A stretch of 64,000 nt of DNA from Mesoflavibacter profundi. GTDB lineage: Bacteria; Bacteroidota; Bacteroidia; Flavobacteriales; Flavobacteriaceae. Position 1 is the stretch's first letter, and each line of letters starts with the position of its first letter. The notes beneath the pieces are model-generated. The model did no database searches and was not told the origin of the DNA. It saw only the letters and a list, made by a program, of their open reading frames with translations. The stretch is taken from the NCBI RefSeq assembly GCF_014764305.1, contig NZ_CP061703.1, positions 1,766,800 to 1,830,799 of the forward strand, read 5' to 3'. Made by a program: the position numbers and the translations under genes. Below are positions 19,791 to 30,205 of the stretch, piece after piece.

Positions 19791-21053
19791 CTACAAATCG
19801 TATTGTTTAATTTTTCTATATAATGTGCGTTCGCTAATTCCTAATTCTTCAGCAGCTAGCTTGCGTTTACCGTTGTGTCGCTCTAAAGATTTTTTTATTA
19901 ATTCTAATTCTTTGTCTTGTAAAGATAGTGTTTCTTCTTCTTCAATTTCTTCAGCAAAATGGTATTTATCTTCGGATGACGCAGATGAAACATTTGGAGA
20001 ATTTTCTGGTATAGATAATATTTCTAAATCATGTACTTGTTCTTCAAACTCTGCATCGCTATCATTTTCTCCGTATATTTTTTGAATAAGACCTTCGTTG
20101 TTTTTTTGAACATCTTTAGCGTTTCCGCTTTTCATAAGCTCCATCGTTAGCTTCTTTAAATCATTTAAATCGGCTTTCATATCAAACAACACTTTGTATA
20201 AAATTTCGCGTTCGCTACTAAAATCACTTTCAGATTTTGTAGTGTTAACAACAGCTGGAAGATTAGTTGTTCCTGATGGTAAATACGTTTGTAAAGTTTG
20301 TGCACTAATGGTACGATTTTGCTCTAGTACAGATATTTGCTCTGCAACGTTACGTAATTGTCTAATATTTCCGCTCCAGCGATATCTTAACAACATATTT
20401 ACAGCATCGTCTGTTAATTTAACGGTTGGCATTTTATATTTTAATGCGAAGTCACTAGCAAATTTTCTGAATAATATATGAATATCTTCCTGTCTGTCTC
20501 TTAAAGGTGGTAAATGTATATCTACCGTACTTAACCTATAGTACAGATCTTCTCTAAATTTTTCTTTTTTAATAGCTTCAAACATATTAACATTAGTTGC
20601 AGCTACTATACGTACATTGGTTTTTTGTACTTTACTTGATCCTACTTTTATAAATTCTCCATTTTCTAAAACACGTAATAAACGAACTTGCGTGGTAAGT
20701 GGCAGTTCACCAACTTCATCTAAAAAAATGGTTCCGCCATCTGCAACTTCAAAATAACCACTTCGTGTTTGTGTTGCTCCTGTAAATGCACCTTTTTCGT
20801 GACCAAAAAGCTCGCTATCTATTGTTCCTTCTGGAATTGCACCACAGTTTACCGCAATATATTTACCGTGTTTGCGATGTGATAATTGATGAATTATTTT
20901 AGGAATACTCTCTTTACCAACACCACTTTCTCCGGTAACTAAAACAGAAATGTCTGTTGGCGCTACTTGTATAGCTTTTTCTATAGCGCGATTTAATCCT
21001 GCGCTATTACCTATAATCCCGAAACGTTGTTTTATTGATTGAACTGATTCCAT
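19791..21053 (-). CDS. sigma-54-interacting transcriptional activator
   Basis: A 420-residue AAA+ enhancer-binding protein without an N-terminal receiver or sensor domain. Walker A GESGVGKE is near residue 40, the sigma-54 contact loop GAFTGA near residue 93, Walker B IFLDEVGEL near 112, and an arginine-finger/sensor region follows. The C terminus is a Fis-type helix-turn-helix (LAAEELGISERTLYRKI). Members lacking a sensory domain may be controlled by partner proteins or be constitutively active. It is the second gene of the miaB cluster. Confidence 0.93.
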   Translation of the reverse strand: MESVQSIKQRFGIIGNSAGLNRAIEKAIQVAPTDISVLVTGESGVGKESIPKIIHQLSHRKHGKYIAVNCGAIPEGTIDSELFGHEKGAFTGATQTRSGYFEVADGGTIFLDEVGELPLTTQVRLLRVLENGEFIKVGSSKVQKTNVRIVAATNVNMFEAIKKEKFREDLYYRLSTVDIHLPPLRDRQEDIHILFRKFASDFALKYKMPTVKLTDDAVNMLLRYRWSGNIRQLRNVAEQISVLEQNRTISAQTLQTYLPSGTTNLPAVVNTTKSESDFSSEREILYKVLFDMKADLNDLKKLTMELMKSGNAKDVQKNNEGLIQKIYGENDSDAEFEEQVHDLEILSIPENSPNVSSASSEDKYHFAEEIEEEETLSLQDKELELIKKSLERHNGKRKLAAEELGISERTLYRKIKQYDL

Positions 21054-21065
21054 TTAATTGGTGTA

Positions 21066-22511
21066 TTAGTTATTTTTAGATAAGCCAACACCTTCTCCTA
21101 TAAGTGTAGCTTTTGTACAGTCTGTTATTTTTACATTAACAAAATCGCCAACATTATAATTGCCTTTAGGAAAAACAGCTACAATATTATGTTCTGTTCT
21201 TCCTGACCAATGTTGGTTAGATTTTTTAGATTCTTTTTCGATTAAAACTTCTACGGTTGTGTTTAAAAACTGTTGTGTTCTAAATGCGCTGTGTTTAAGT
21301 TGAAGTTCAATAATTTCGGCAAGTCTTCTACTTTTTACATCTTCAGGAATATCGTCTTCTAACTTTCTTTCGGCAAGTGTACCAGGTCTTTCAGAATATG
21401 TAAACATATACCCAAAATTGTATTTTACGTACTCCATTAAGCTTAATGTGTCTTGATGATCTTGTTCAGTTTCGGTAGGAAAACCTGCAATCATATCTTG
21501 ACTAATTGCGCAATTTGGAATAATTTCTCTTATGTTATCTATTAAGGTGAAATACTCTTCACGCGTGTGTAAACGATTCATAGCTTTTAAAATACGATTA
21601 CTTCCGCTTTGTACAGGTAAATGTATATGATTACAAATATTATCGTATTTAGCCATAGTTTTTATCACTTCAAGATGCATGTCTTGCGGATTAGACGTAC
21701 TAAAACGGATTCGCATTTTTGGTTGCGCTTCGGCACAAAGTTGTAATAGTTTGGCAAAATCTGTTGCAGTTGCCTTTTGCATATCGGTAGCTTTGTCAAA
21801 ATCTTTTTTAAGTCCGCCACCATACCAAAGGTAACTGTCTACGTTTTGTCCAAGTAATGTGATTTCTTTGTAACCTTTTAAAGCTAGATCATTAATTTCT
21901 TCAATAATACTTTGTGGATCACGACTACGTTCTCTACCACGTGTAAAAGGTACGACGCAAAATGTACACATATTATCACAACCACGAGTAATACTTACAA
22001 ATGCAGTTACACCATTACTGTTTAATCTAACTGGTGAAATGTCGCCATACGTTTCTTCTTTAGATAAGATAACGTTTATTGCGTCACGACCTTCGTCTAC
22101 TTCTGCAATTAAATTAGGTAAATCTTTATAAGCATCTGGACCCACAACAAGGTCTACGATTTTTTCTTCTTCTAAAAATTTACTTTTTAATCGTTCTGCC
22201 ATACAACCCAAAACGCCAACTTTCATTTTTGGATTTATCTTTTTTACGGCATTATATTTTTCAAGACGTTTTCTAACAGTTTGTTCGGCTTTGTCACGTA
22301 TAGAACAAGTGTTGACTAATACCAAGTCTGCATCTTCTAGATGTTGCGTAGTGTTAAAACCTTCATTTTGTAAAATAGAAGCTACTATTTCACTGTCACT
22401 AAAGTTCATAGAACAACCGTAACTTTCAATAAATAGTTTTTTACTGTTTTCTTTCTTAGAAGGTATAACTAGCGTTTCACCTTGTTTGTTTTCGTCAATT
22501 GTTTTTTCCAT
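21066..22511 (-). CDS. miaB: tRNA methylthiotransferase MiaB
   Basis: A radical-SAM enzyme that adds the 2-methylthio group to i6A37 of tRNA. From N to C: the UPF0004 domain with ESYGCSMN (first Fe-S cluster), the radical-SAM motif CDNMCTFC (CxxxCxxC), and a C-terminal TRAM domain. I place the start at 22511 (MEKTIDENK), not 33 nt upstream, because a good promoter -7 element (22546-22553) overlaps the upstream ATG. The resulting protein is 481 residues, normal for Bacteroidota. Confidence 0.95.
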   Translation of the reverse strand: MEKTIDENKQGETLVIPSKKENSKKLFIESYGCSMNFSDSEIVASILQNEGFNTTQHLEDADLVLVNTCSIRDKAEQTVRKRLEKYNAVKKINPKMKVGVLGCMAERLKSKFLEEEKIVDLVVGPDAYKDLPNLIAEVDEGRDAINVILSKEETYGDISPVRLNSNGVTAFVSITRGCDNMCTFCVVPFTRGRERSRDPQSIIEEINDLALKGYKEITLLGQNVDSYLWYGGGLKKDFDKATDMQKATATDFAKLLQLCAEAQPKMRIRFSTSNPQDMHLEVIKTMAKYDNICNHIHLPVQSGSNRILKAMNRLHTREEYFTLIDNIREIIPNCAISQDMIAGFPTETEQDHQDTLSLMEYVKYNFGYMFTYSERPGTLAERKLEDDIPEDVKSRRLAEIIELQLKHSAFRTQQFLNTTVEVLIEKESKKSNQHWSGRTEHNIVAVFPKGNYNVGDFVNVKITDCTKATLIGEGVGLSKNN

Positions 22512-22545
22512 AGTATATATAAAATACTGCTTCTCAATAAGCATG

Positions 22546-22576
22546 CAAAGTTACGATTAATTTGAAAATATGACAA
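22546..22576 (-). promoter_or_regulatory. Bacteroidota sigma-A-type promoter of the miaB cluster
   Basis: Read on the minus strand: TTG (22576-22574), a 20-nt spacer and TAACTTTG (22553-22546). It points at miaB and decides its start codon. Confidence 0.65.
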
Positions 22577-22638
22577 TCTGACAGCTAGTTAAATTATGCT
22601 AAAAGTTATAAAATTAGGAAGATAAATTTTTTTTGATT

Positions 22639-22646
22639 TACCTTTG
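22639..22646 (+). promoter_or_regulatory. -7 element ahead of topA
   Basis: TACCTTTG fits TANNTTTG and lies 20 nt before the topA ATG. No TTG is found at the right distance upstream, so only the -7 half is supported. It also argues against the more upstream ATG at 22633. Confidence 0.5.
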
Positions 22647-22665
22647 CACTCACAAAAATCTAAGA

Positions 22666-25167
22666 ATGGCGAAGAATTTAGTAATAGTAGAGTCACCAGC
22701 AAAAGCAAAAACTATAGAAAAATTTCTAGGAAAAGACTTTAAAGTAGAGTCTAGTTTTGGGCATATTGCAGATTTACCTTCTAAGGAGTTAGGTGTTGAT
22801 GTGGAAGGCGATTTTGAACCTAAATATCAAGTGTCTTCCGATAAAAAATCTGTAGTAAAAAAATTAAAAGACTTAGCTAAAAAAGCCGAAATGGTTTGGT
22901 TAGCAAGTGATGAGGATCGTGAAGGAGAAGCTATTGCTTGGCATCTTGCCGAAACCTTAGGTTTGGATAAAGAAAAAACTAAACGTATTGTTTTTCATGA
23001 GATTACAAAAGCTGCAATAATGAAAGCAGTTGAAAATCCGCGTAAAATAGATTACGATTTAGTAGATGCACAACAAGCAAGACGTGTGTTAGATAGAATT
23101 GTAGGTTACGAGCTATCTCCAGTATTATGGCGAAAAGTAAAAGGTGGTTTATCTGCTGGTCGTGTGCAATCTGTATCTGTGCGATTAATCGTAGAGCGTG
23201 AGCGCGAAATTCAAGCATTTCAACCAGAAGCCTCTTACAGGATTGATGCCGAGTTTTCTAACGAAGAAGGACAATCTTTTAAAGCAAAATTGCCTAAGAC
23301 TTTTTCGACTAAAGAAGATGCTTTAGCCTTTTTAGAAAAAAATGCGACTGCAAATTTTAAAGTTGCCGACTTAACCAAAAAACCAGCAAAAAAATCGCCT
23401 GCAGCACCATTTACAACATCTACATTACAACAGGAAGCATCGCGTAAATTATATTTTTCGGTAAGTAAAACCATGACTATGGCGCAACGTTTATACGAAG
23501 CCGGTTTAATTACTTACATGAGAACAGATAGTGTAAACTTATCTGACGAAGCAAGAAAAGGAGCAGAAAAAGAAATTATAACTGCTTACGGTAAAGAATA
23601 TAGTAAAGAAAGAAATTTTACAGGAAAAACTAAAGGTGCGCAAGAAGCTCACGAAGCGATACGACCAACAGATTTTTCAAGACATAGTGTAAATATAGAT
23701 CGTGATCAAGCGCGTTTATACGAGTTAATCTGGAAGCGTGCTATTGCATCACAAATGAGTGAAGCGCAATTAGAGCGTACAAATGTAAAAATAGAAGCAA
23801 ATACTCATGACGAAACCTTTACTGCAAATGGTGAAGTAATAAAATTTGAAGGGTTTTTAAAAGTCTATTTAGAAGGTACAGATGATGAAGATACAGAACA
23901 AGATGGTATGTTGCCTGCAATGAAGGTAAACGAAACCTTGTTAAATAATTATATTACTGCAACCGAGCGTTACACGCGTCCGCCATACCGTTACACAGAA
24001 GCTTCTTTAGTTAAGAAGTTAGAAGAACTTGGTATTGGTCGTCCATCTACTTATGCGCCTACTATTTCAACCATTCAAAATAGAAATTATATTGAAAAAG
24101 GAACCGTTGAAGGCGTAGAAAGAGAATACACGCAATTAACTTTAGCAGCAGGAAAAGTTGAAGACAAAAAGCTAACCGAAAAAGTAGGTTCTGATAAAGG
24201 AAAATTAGTACCAACAGATATAGGTATGATTGTCACCGACTTTTTGGTAAACCACTTCGAAAGTATCTTGGATTACAATTTTACAGCAAAAGTAGAAGAT
24301 CAGTTTGACGATATAGCAGAAGGAAAGGAAGACTGGAAAAAAATGATGAAATCTTTTTACAAAAAATTTCATCCAGTAGTAGAAGACGTTAAAGAAAATG
24401 CAGATAGAGAATCCGGAGAACGTATTCTAGGAGAAGATCCAAAAACAGGAAAGCAAGTAAGTGTGCGTTTAGGTAAGTTTGGACCAATGGTACAAATGGG
24501 AACTGTAGATGACGAAGAAAAACCAACCTTTGCTAGCCTAAGTCCAGATCAACAACTTAATACAATTACATTTGAAGAGGCAATGGATTTATTTAAGTTG
24601 CCAAAGTCTTTAGGAGAATATAAAGGTGAAGCTGTAGAAGTAAACAATGGTCGTTTTGGACCGTATGTTAAACACGGAAAAAAATATATTTCGTTAGCTG
24701 CAGGACAAGATCCGTTAAGTGTAGAGCTTGATGATGCTGTAGAGCTAATTAAAGAAAAAGAAAAAGCAGATGCGCCAATATATACTTATAAAGGTAAAGA
24801 TGTAACCAAAGGAAAAGGACGTTTTGGACCATTTATAAAATGGGATGGTATGTTTATAAACGTCAATAAAAAATACGATTGGGATAACTTAACCACAGAA
24901 GATATTGAAACACTAATTGATGAGAAAATTCAAAAAGAAATCGATAAAGTGGTTCATAACTGGGAAGAAGAAGGCATTCGTGTAGAAAAAGCTCGTTGGG
25001 GAAGACACAATATTATTAAAGGTAAAACAAAAATAGAATTACCAAAGACTGTAGATGCTAAAGCTTTAACTTTGGAAGATGTGCAAGCATTGATAGAAAA
25101 AAATGCACCAAAGAAAAAAACAACAAAAAAGAAGTCAACTAAAAAAACTACCGCAAAAAAGAAATAA
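22666..25167 (+). CDS. topA: DNA topoisomerase I
   Basis: A type IA topoisomerase that relaxes negative supercoils. The N-terminal Toprim domain begins at NLVIVESPAKAKT, and the active-site tyrosine is Tyr284 in LITYMRTDS. The C terminus carries several topoisomerase repeat modules (GKFGPMV, GRFGPYV, GRFGPFI) and ends in a Lys-rich tail; no zinc-ribbon cysteines are seen. The start at 22666 (MAKNLVIV) is chosen over 22633 because it fits the family N terminus and the -7 element lies between them. The protein is 833 residues. Confidence 0.97.
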   Translation: MAKNLVIVESPAKAKTIEKFLGKDFKVESSFGHIADLPSKELGVDVEGDFEPKYQVSSDKKSVVKKLKDLAKKAEMVWLASDEDREGEAIAWHLAETLGLDKEKTKRIVFHEITKAAIMKAVENPRKIDYDLVDAQQARRVLDRIVGYELSPVLWRKVKGGLSAGRVQSVSVRLIVEREREIQAFQPEASYRIDAEFSNEEGQSFKAKLPKTFSTKEDALAFLEKNATANFKVADLTKKPAKKSPAAPFTTSTLQQEASRKLYFSVSKTMTMAQRLYEAGLITYMRTDSVNLSDEARKGAEKEIITAYGKEYSKERNFTGKTKGAQEAHEAIRPTDFSRHSVNIDRDQARLYELIWKRAIASQMSEAQLERTNVKIEANTHDETFTANGEVIKFEGFLKVYLEGTDDEDTEQDGMLPAMKVNETLLNNYITATERYTRPPYRYTEASLVKKLEELGIGRPSTYAPTISTIQNRNYIEKGTVEGVEREYTQLTLAAGKVEDKKLTEKVGSDKGKLVPTDIGMIVTDFLVNHFESILDYNFTAKVEDQFDDIAEGKEDWKKMMKSFYKKFHPVVEDVKENADRESGERILGEDPKTGKQVSVRLGKFGPMVQMGTVDDEEKPTFASLSPDQQLNTITFEEAMDLFKLPKSLGEYKGEAVEVNNGRFGPYVKHGKKYISLAAGQDPLSVELDDAVELIKEKEKADAPIYTYKGKDVTKGKGRFGPFIKWDGMFINVNKKYDWDNLTTEDIETLIDEKIQKEIDKVVHNWEEEGIRVEKARWGRHNIIKGKTKIELPKTVDAKALTLEDVQALIEKNAPKKKTTKKKSTKKTTAKKK

Positions 25168-25170
25168 CCA

Positions 25171-26337
25171 ATGAATTTTAATTTTTTGTCTCCTGTCTCA
25201 GATTCAGTATTAGCGCATAATCAATTGTTAGCGCCTTTAAGTTTGGGGAGAAAAATTAAAATTCATTCCGAAGCAGAAGGAATACCAGATTTAGAGCATG
25301 TTAAAGTTGCAATTTTAGGTGTTTTAGAAAACCGAAATGATGTAAATTATATAGGTGAAACTTTTAATTTAAATGAAATTAGAAAATCACTATATACATT
25401 ATATCCTGGAAGTTGGACAACTGTAATTGCAGACTTAGGCGATATACAAAAAGGTGAAACAGTAGAAGATACTTATTTTGCTTTAAAGGAAACACTGGCT
25501 ATATTAATTCAAAGACGTATTATACCTATTATATTAGGTGGTAGTCAAGATTTAACTTATGCAAACTATCGCGCTTACGATAGTCTAATGCCAATGGTAA
25601 ATGTTGTAAATGTAGACAGAGCATTTGATCTTGGCGATTCATCTAAACCTATAAAGAATAATAGCTTTGTAGGTAAAATTATATTAGACGAACCTTACAA
25701 TTTATTTAATTACTCAACAATAGGCTATCAAACCTATTTTAATAGTCAAGAAGAAATAGATCTAATGGAAAGGCTTCATTTTGAATCTTATAGATTAGGT
25801 GAAGTCTCTAATGATATTACTTTGGTAGAGCCAGTTGTACGAGATGCTAATATAGTGTCTGTAGATTTAGGTGTTTTAAAAGCAGCAGAAGTAAGTTTAA
25901 AACAAAAAGTATCTCCTAACGGTTTAGATGGTAAAGAAATCTGTGCAGTAGCAAGATATGCAGGAATAAGTAATAAAGTGTCATCTTTTGGGATTTACGA
26001 ATATAAACCGTCGCAAGATGACGAAATAACATCTATGTTAATTTCTCAAATGATCTGGTACTTTATAGAAGGAGTTAATTATAGAGTAAAAGATGATGAC
26101 TTTTCAGATGGTAATAGTCATCAAAAATTTATTACCTTAGCAGACTCACATGAGTTAATCTTTTATAAAAGTATTAAATCTGGGAGATGGTGGATAGAAA
26201 TTCCATTTTTATCAAATGTTAATAATAAATTAAAAAAGCATACGTTATTACCATGCACGCATCAAGATTATTTAGATGCTTGCAACGATAAAATACCAGA
26301 GCGTTGGTATAAGGCATATCACAAAAATAGCGTCTAA
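25171..26337 (+). CDS. arginase/formimidoylglutamase-fold protein with degenerate metal site
   Basis: The 388-residue protein has the ureohydrolase (arginase) fold in its motifs, but the manganese ligands are largely lost. GGDHS is GGSQD (123-127), so the His is Gln126. DAHxD is DRAFD (149-153), so the His is Ala151. The DxD of the last motif is D232-L-G234. It starts 3 nt after topA and lies directly upstream of gldKLMN. Family members at this position are often annotated formimidoylglutamase; from the residues I infer that it is not a normal metal-dependent hydrolase. A non-catalytic role is possible. Confidence 0.8.
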   Translation: MNFNFLSPVSDSVLAHNQLLAPLSLGRKIKIHSEAEGIPDLEHVKVAILGVLENRNDVNYIGETFNLNEIRKSLYTLYPGSWTTVIADLGDIQKGETVEDTYFALKETLAILIQRRIIPIILGGSQDLTYANYRAYDSLMPMVNVVNVDRAFDLGDSSKPIKNNSFVGKIILDEPYNLFNYSTIGYQTYFNSQEEIDLMERLHFESYRLGEVSNDITLVEPVVRDANIVSVDLGVLKAAEVSLKQKVSPNGLDGKEICAVARYAGISNKVSSFGIYEYKPSQDDEITSMLISQMIWYFIEGVNYRVKDDDFSDGNSHQKFITLADSHELIFYKSIKSGRWWIEIPFLSNVNNKLKKHTLLPCTHQDYLDACNDKIPERWYKAYHKNSV

Positions 26338-26382
26338 TGGAATAAAAATCGGATTAAGTGTCATTTCTTATCGTTTAAATGT

Positions 26383-26472
26383 TAAATTTGTACGATTAAG
26401 AGCGATATTTTTTCAGTAAATAGTTGTTTTTTAAAAAATATATAAATATGTTTACGCTCTTAAAATTTTAAG
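26383..26472 (+). promoter_or_regulatory. gldKLMN leader: -7 element and competing hairpins
   Basis: TAAATTTG (26383-26390) fits TANNTTTG, with transcription expected to start near 26397. The start of that transcript, TTAAGAGCG (26396-26404), is complementary to CGCTCTTAA (26455-26463). The latter overlaps a perfect palindrome, CTTAAAATTTTAAG (26459-26472). The two pairings exclude each other. No clear TTG -33 element is seen. A regulatory role is inference. Confidence 0.4.
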
Positions 26473-26498
26473 CGTATAAAATTAACCTCGAGTTTTCT

Positions 26499-27866
26499 AT
26501 GAATATGAAGAAGTTTGTATTACTAACAGCGGTTTTCGCACTATTAGCAAGTTGTGGATCAAAAGACAAAGGACAGCTAGTTGGTGTTAAAGGAAAAAAA
26601 TGGCATCCTGAAAAGCCATATGGTATGACATTAATACCAGGTGGAGCTTTTATTATGGGTAAAGCCGACGACGATTTAGCAGGTATTCAAGACGCGCCAG
26701 CTAAAACAGTAACTGTAGCATCATATTACATGGATGAAACAGAGATTACAAATAGTGAATATCGCCAATTCGTAGAATGGGTAAGAGATTCAACTATACG
26801 TACAAAATTAGCAATCTTAGCAGATGAGGTAGGAGCAACTCCAGGAGATGGAGGTATTGGTGACTTTGCATTTAAAGATGCAGAAGAAGGAGAACTTACA
26901 CCATACGAACAGTACATGATTGATAATTATAGTGGTTTAGGAGAAACTGGTTACGAAGGTAGAAAGCTAAATCATGATATTGACTTAATTTTTGATACAG
27001 CTGAATATCCAGATGAATACTACGTAGAAGTAATGGATACTATGTATTTACCTTTAGAAGAGTCTTACAATGGTCAACGTACTTGGGATGTAACTAAGTT
27101 TAAATTCCAATACTCTTACATGGATATTGCAAAAGCTGCAAAAAATAAAAATTTAAGACGTAAAGACGTTATCGTTAAAGAAGAGGTAGAGATTTATCCA
27201 GATACAACGGTATGGATTAGAGATTTCGCGTATTCTTATAACGAGCCAATGCATAATGATTATTTCTGGCACGATGCTTACAGCGATTACCCAGTTGTAG
27301 GAGTATCTTGGAAACAAGCAAAAGCATTTTGTGAGTGGAGAACTTTATACCATAATGCAGAAAGAAAAAGAAGAGGTAAGCATTTTGTAGGAAGATACAG
27401 ATTACCATCTGAAGCACAATGGGAATATGCAGCAAGAGGTGGTTTACAAGCAGCAACATTTCCTTGGGGAGGACCATATGCTAAAAATGACAGAGGTTGT
27501 TTTATGGCAAACTTCAAACCTTTAAGAGGTGATTACGCAGCAGACCAAGCATTATATACTGTAGAAGCTGACGCTTTCGAACCTAATGACTTTAACTTAT
27601 ACAACATGGCAGGTAACGTGTCAGAATGGGTAGATTCATCTTACGATCCAGGATCATACGAGTTTGCTTCAACAATAAATCCAAGTGTTAATGATCCTAA
27701 TAACAAACGTAAAGTTGTAAGAGGTGGATCTTGGAAAGATGTTGCTTATTTCTTACAAGTAAGTTCAAGAGATTACGAGTATGCAGATTCAGCTAGATCA
27801 TATATTGGGTTTAGAACAGTACAAGATTACATGGGCACAGATGTAACAGCAAACGCAAGAAATTAA
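26499..27866 (+). CDS. gldK: gliding motility / T9SS lipoprotein GldK
   Basis: GldK forms, with GldN, the periplasmic ring of the type IX secretion system beneath the outer membrane. The 455-residue protein has a lipoprotein signal (LLASC, Cys near residue 19) and a formylglycine-generating-enzyme (FGE-sulfatase) fold: MTLIPGGAFIMG near 44, RLPSEAQWEYAARGG near 303, GNVSEWVD near 373, VRGGSWKD near 407. The fold is used structurally here. It is the first gene of the gldKLMN operon. Confidence 0.96.
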   Translation: MNMKKFVLLTAVFALLASCGSKDKGQLVGVKGKKWHPEKPYGMTLIPGGAFIMGKADDDLAGIQDAPAKTVTVASYYMDETEITNSEYRQFVEWVRDSTIRTKLAILADEVGATPGDGGIGDFAFKDAEEGELTPYEQYMIDNYSGLGETGYEGRKLNHDIDLIFDTAEYPDEYYVEVMDTMYLPLEESYNGQRTWDVTKFKFQYSYMDIAKAAKNKNLRRKDVIVKEEVEIYPDTTVWIRDFAYSYNEPMHNDYFWHDAYSDYPVVGVSWKQAKAFCEWRTLYHNAERKRRGKHFVGRYRLPSEAQWEYAARGGLQAATFPWGGPYAKNDRGCFMANFKPLRGDYAADQALYTVEADAFEPNDFNLYNMAGNVSEWVDSSYDPGSYEFASTINPSVNDPNNKRKVVRGGSWKDVAYFLQVSSRDYEYADSARSYIGFRTVQDYMGTDVTANARN

Positions 27867-27927
27867 TAAAAAACTTAACTAAATTATAACAACCTACACA
27901 ACGTAGAAAAACTAAAACTTAGAAATT

Positions 27928-28563
27928 ATGGCACAAAAAGGAAAAATCTCAACAATGAATATGGTCTACGGACTAGGAGCTGCAATTGTAATTATTGGAG
28001 CATTATTCAAAATTCAACACTGGCCTTACGGTTCTTTAATCTTAACAATAGGTATGATCGTAGAAGCAGTAGTATTTACTATTTCTGCATTTGAAAAGTC
28101 TCAAGCAGAATTAGACTGGTCTTTAGTTTATCCAGAATTAGCAGGAGGACAATCTACTGGTAAAAAAGCTACAAAAGAAGAGCCAAAAGATGCTGAAGGA
28201 TTATTATCTAAAAAATTAGATAACTTATTAAAAGAAGCTAAGATCGATGGTGAATTAATGGCTAGCTTAGGAGAAAGCATTAAAAACTTCGAAGGTGCTG
28301 CTAAAGGTATAGCACCTACTGTAGATTCAGTTGCTGCAACAAAAAAGTATGGTGAAGAAATGTCATTAGCTGCTGCACAAATGGAGTCATTAAACAGTTT
28401 ATATAAAGTGCAAATGGAAGCTGCAAGCCGTCAAGCTTCTATCAACGAAGAAACAGTTGAAAATGCTGCTAAATTAAAAGAGCAAATGCAATCTTTAGCA
28501 TCTAACCTTTCATCTTTAAATGGTGTTTATGGTGGTATGTTATCTGCAATGTCTAAAAACTAA
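27928..28563 (+). CDS. gldL: T9SS motor protein GldL
   Basis: A 211-residue inner-membrane protein; with GldM it forms the proton-driven motor of gliding and type IX secretion. Two N-terminal membrane helices (~11-28 and ~37-56) flank the conserved FKIQHWP text. A glutamate (Glu46) is buried in the second helix (MIVEAVVF), as expected for the ion-carrying residue. The rest is a cytoplasmic, largely helical domain. Confidence 0.96.
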   Translation: MAQKGKISTMNMVYGLGAAIVIIGALFKIQHWPYGSLILTIGMIVEAVVFTISAFEKSQAELDWSLVYPELAGGQSTGKKATKEEPKDAEGLLSKKLDNLLKEAKIDGELMASLGESIKNFEGAAKGIAPTVDSVAATKKYGEEMSLAAAQMESLNSLYKVQMEAASRQASINEETVENAAKLKEQMQSLASNLSSLNGVYGGMLSAMSKN

Positions 28564-28610
28564 TTAGTAATTATTAACTAGAATTTATTAATTAAAAAAA
28601 CTAATTAGAA

Positions 28611-30173
28611 ATGGCAGGAGGAAAATTATCTGCAAGGCAGAAAATGATTAACTTGATGTATTTAGTATTCATCGCGATGATTGCAATGACAATGTCGAAA
28701 GAAGTACTATCTGCATTTGGGTTAATGGATCAAAAATTTGATAGAGCTAATACATTAGCTGCAAATTCAAATGAAGGTATTTTAAAGCAATTAGAAACTC
28801 AAGCTGAAGAAAAACCTGAGCAATTTGCTGCACCTAATGAAAAGGCTAAACAAATTAGTATTATTTCTGACGAATTTTACAAGTTTTTAGATGGTGTAAA
28901 ATCTAATGATATTGTAAAATTAGGAGGATACGAGTTAGAAAACGGTGTGTTACCTTACGAAGAAATGGATAAAGGTGACAAATTAGATGAGTATTGGTTC
29001 TCTGGAGATAAATTAACTAAAAGAGGTCAAGAAATAATTGACAGAATCGAAAAATACAAGTCAGATATCAAAGCTGTCTTACCAAACGAAGGTAAATGGC
29101 AGCCAGTTATTACTAGTTTTGAAGAGCGCTTTAGTACTAGTAAAGTAGAAAATAATGACGGAAAGAAAATTGATTGGTTAAACTACCATTTCCAAGGTTT
29201 CCCTGCAATTGCATCTTACACTAAGTTAACAGCAATGCAAAATGATATTAAAGCTACTGAAACTAATATCTATAACGGATTTTTAGGAAACTTAGTTAGT
29301 GATGCTACATCATTAAAAAATTATCAAGCTATTGTATTAGCAGATAAATCTGCATTCTTTGCTGGAGAAAAATTCCAAGGTCGTGTAGTATTAGGTAAAT
29401 ATGCTAACGTTGTACCTACTAAAATGACAGTTGCTGGTAAAGAAATTGATTTAACAAATGCAATTGATTCAACAGGAGCAGCAAGATTAGATTTCAATGT
29501 TGGAAATGTTGGTGAGCATGATATTAAAGGTAAATTTACGTTCTTAGAAGATGGTAAACCTTTAGAAATTGATATTCAAGGTAACTATGTAGTAGTTCCA
29601 AGACCAAACTCTGCTACTATTTCTGCAGATAAAATGAATGTTGTTTATCGTGGTGTTCCTAACCCAATGACAATTTCTTTTGCTGGTGTACCAGACAATA
29701 AAGTTAATGCATCTGCTTCTGGTTTAAAGAAAGCTGGTGGCGTTGGAAAATACATTATGAATCCAGGTTCTGGTAAAGAAGTTACTATTAACGTAACTGC
29801 TACTTTAGACGATGGTTCTGCAGCAAGAGATAGTAAAACGTTTAGAATTAAAGATATTCCAAAGCCAACTGGTAAAATAGCTGGTCTACCTTCTGGGACT
29901 TTACCAAGAAACAACGTAGAAATTGGTACAGTTAAAGCAGAGTTAGAAGATTTTGATTTTGATTTACCATTAAACGTAACAGGATTTAAATTTAAAGTAC
30001 CAGGTCAAGCTACAGTAAGAGTTTCTGGTAGTAAGTTAAACGGTCAAGCTAAAGCAGCTTTAAGAAAAGCTAAGCGTGGTGATGCTGTACAAATTTTCGA
30101 TATTAAATCTAAAGCAAACTCTAGTGTTAATATCAAACCAGCTAGTCCAATTGTAATAGAACTAGCTAACTAA
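28611..30173 (+). CDS. gldM: T9SS motor protein GldM
   Basis: The 520-residue protein has one N-terminal membrane helix (~12-32, MINLMYLVFIAMIAMTM) and a long periplasmic part of helical and immunoglobulin-like domains, the normal GldM layout. It transmits motion from the GldL motor to the GldKN ring. Spacing and order within gldKLMN are standard. Confidence 0.96.
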   Translation: MAGGKLSARQKMINLMYLVFIAMIAMTMSKEVLSAFGLMDQKFDRANTLAANSNEGILKQLETQAEEKPEQFAAPNEKAKQISIISDEFYKFLDGVKSNDIVKLGGYELENGVLPYEEMDKGDKLDEYWFSGDKLTKRGQEIIDRIEKYKSDIKAVLPNEGKWQPVITSFEERFSTSKVENNDGKKIDWLNYHFQGFPAIASYTKLTAMQNDIKATETNIYNGFLGNLVSDATSLKNYQAIVLADKSAFFAGEKFQGRVVLGKYANVVPTKMTVAGKEIDLTNAIDSTGAARLDFNVGNVGEHDIKGKFTFLEDGKPLEIDIQGNYVVVPRPNSATISADKMNVVYRGVPNPMTISFAGVPDNKVNASASGLKKAGGVGKYIMNPGSGKEVTINVTATLDDGSAARDSKTFRIKDIPKPTGKIAGLPSGTLPRNNVEIGTVKAELEDFDFDLPLNVTGFKFKVPGQATVRVSGSKLNGQAKAALRKAKRGDAVQIFDIKSKANSSVNIKPASPIVIELAN

Positions 30174-30205
30174 TCATATTTGATTAACTATTTAAAAAAT
30201 TTCAG

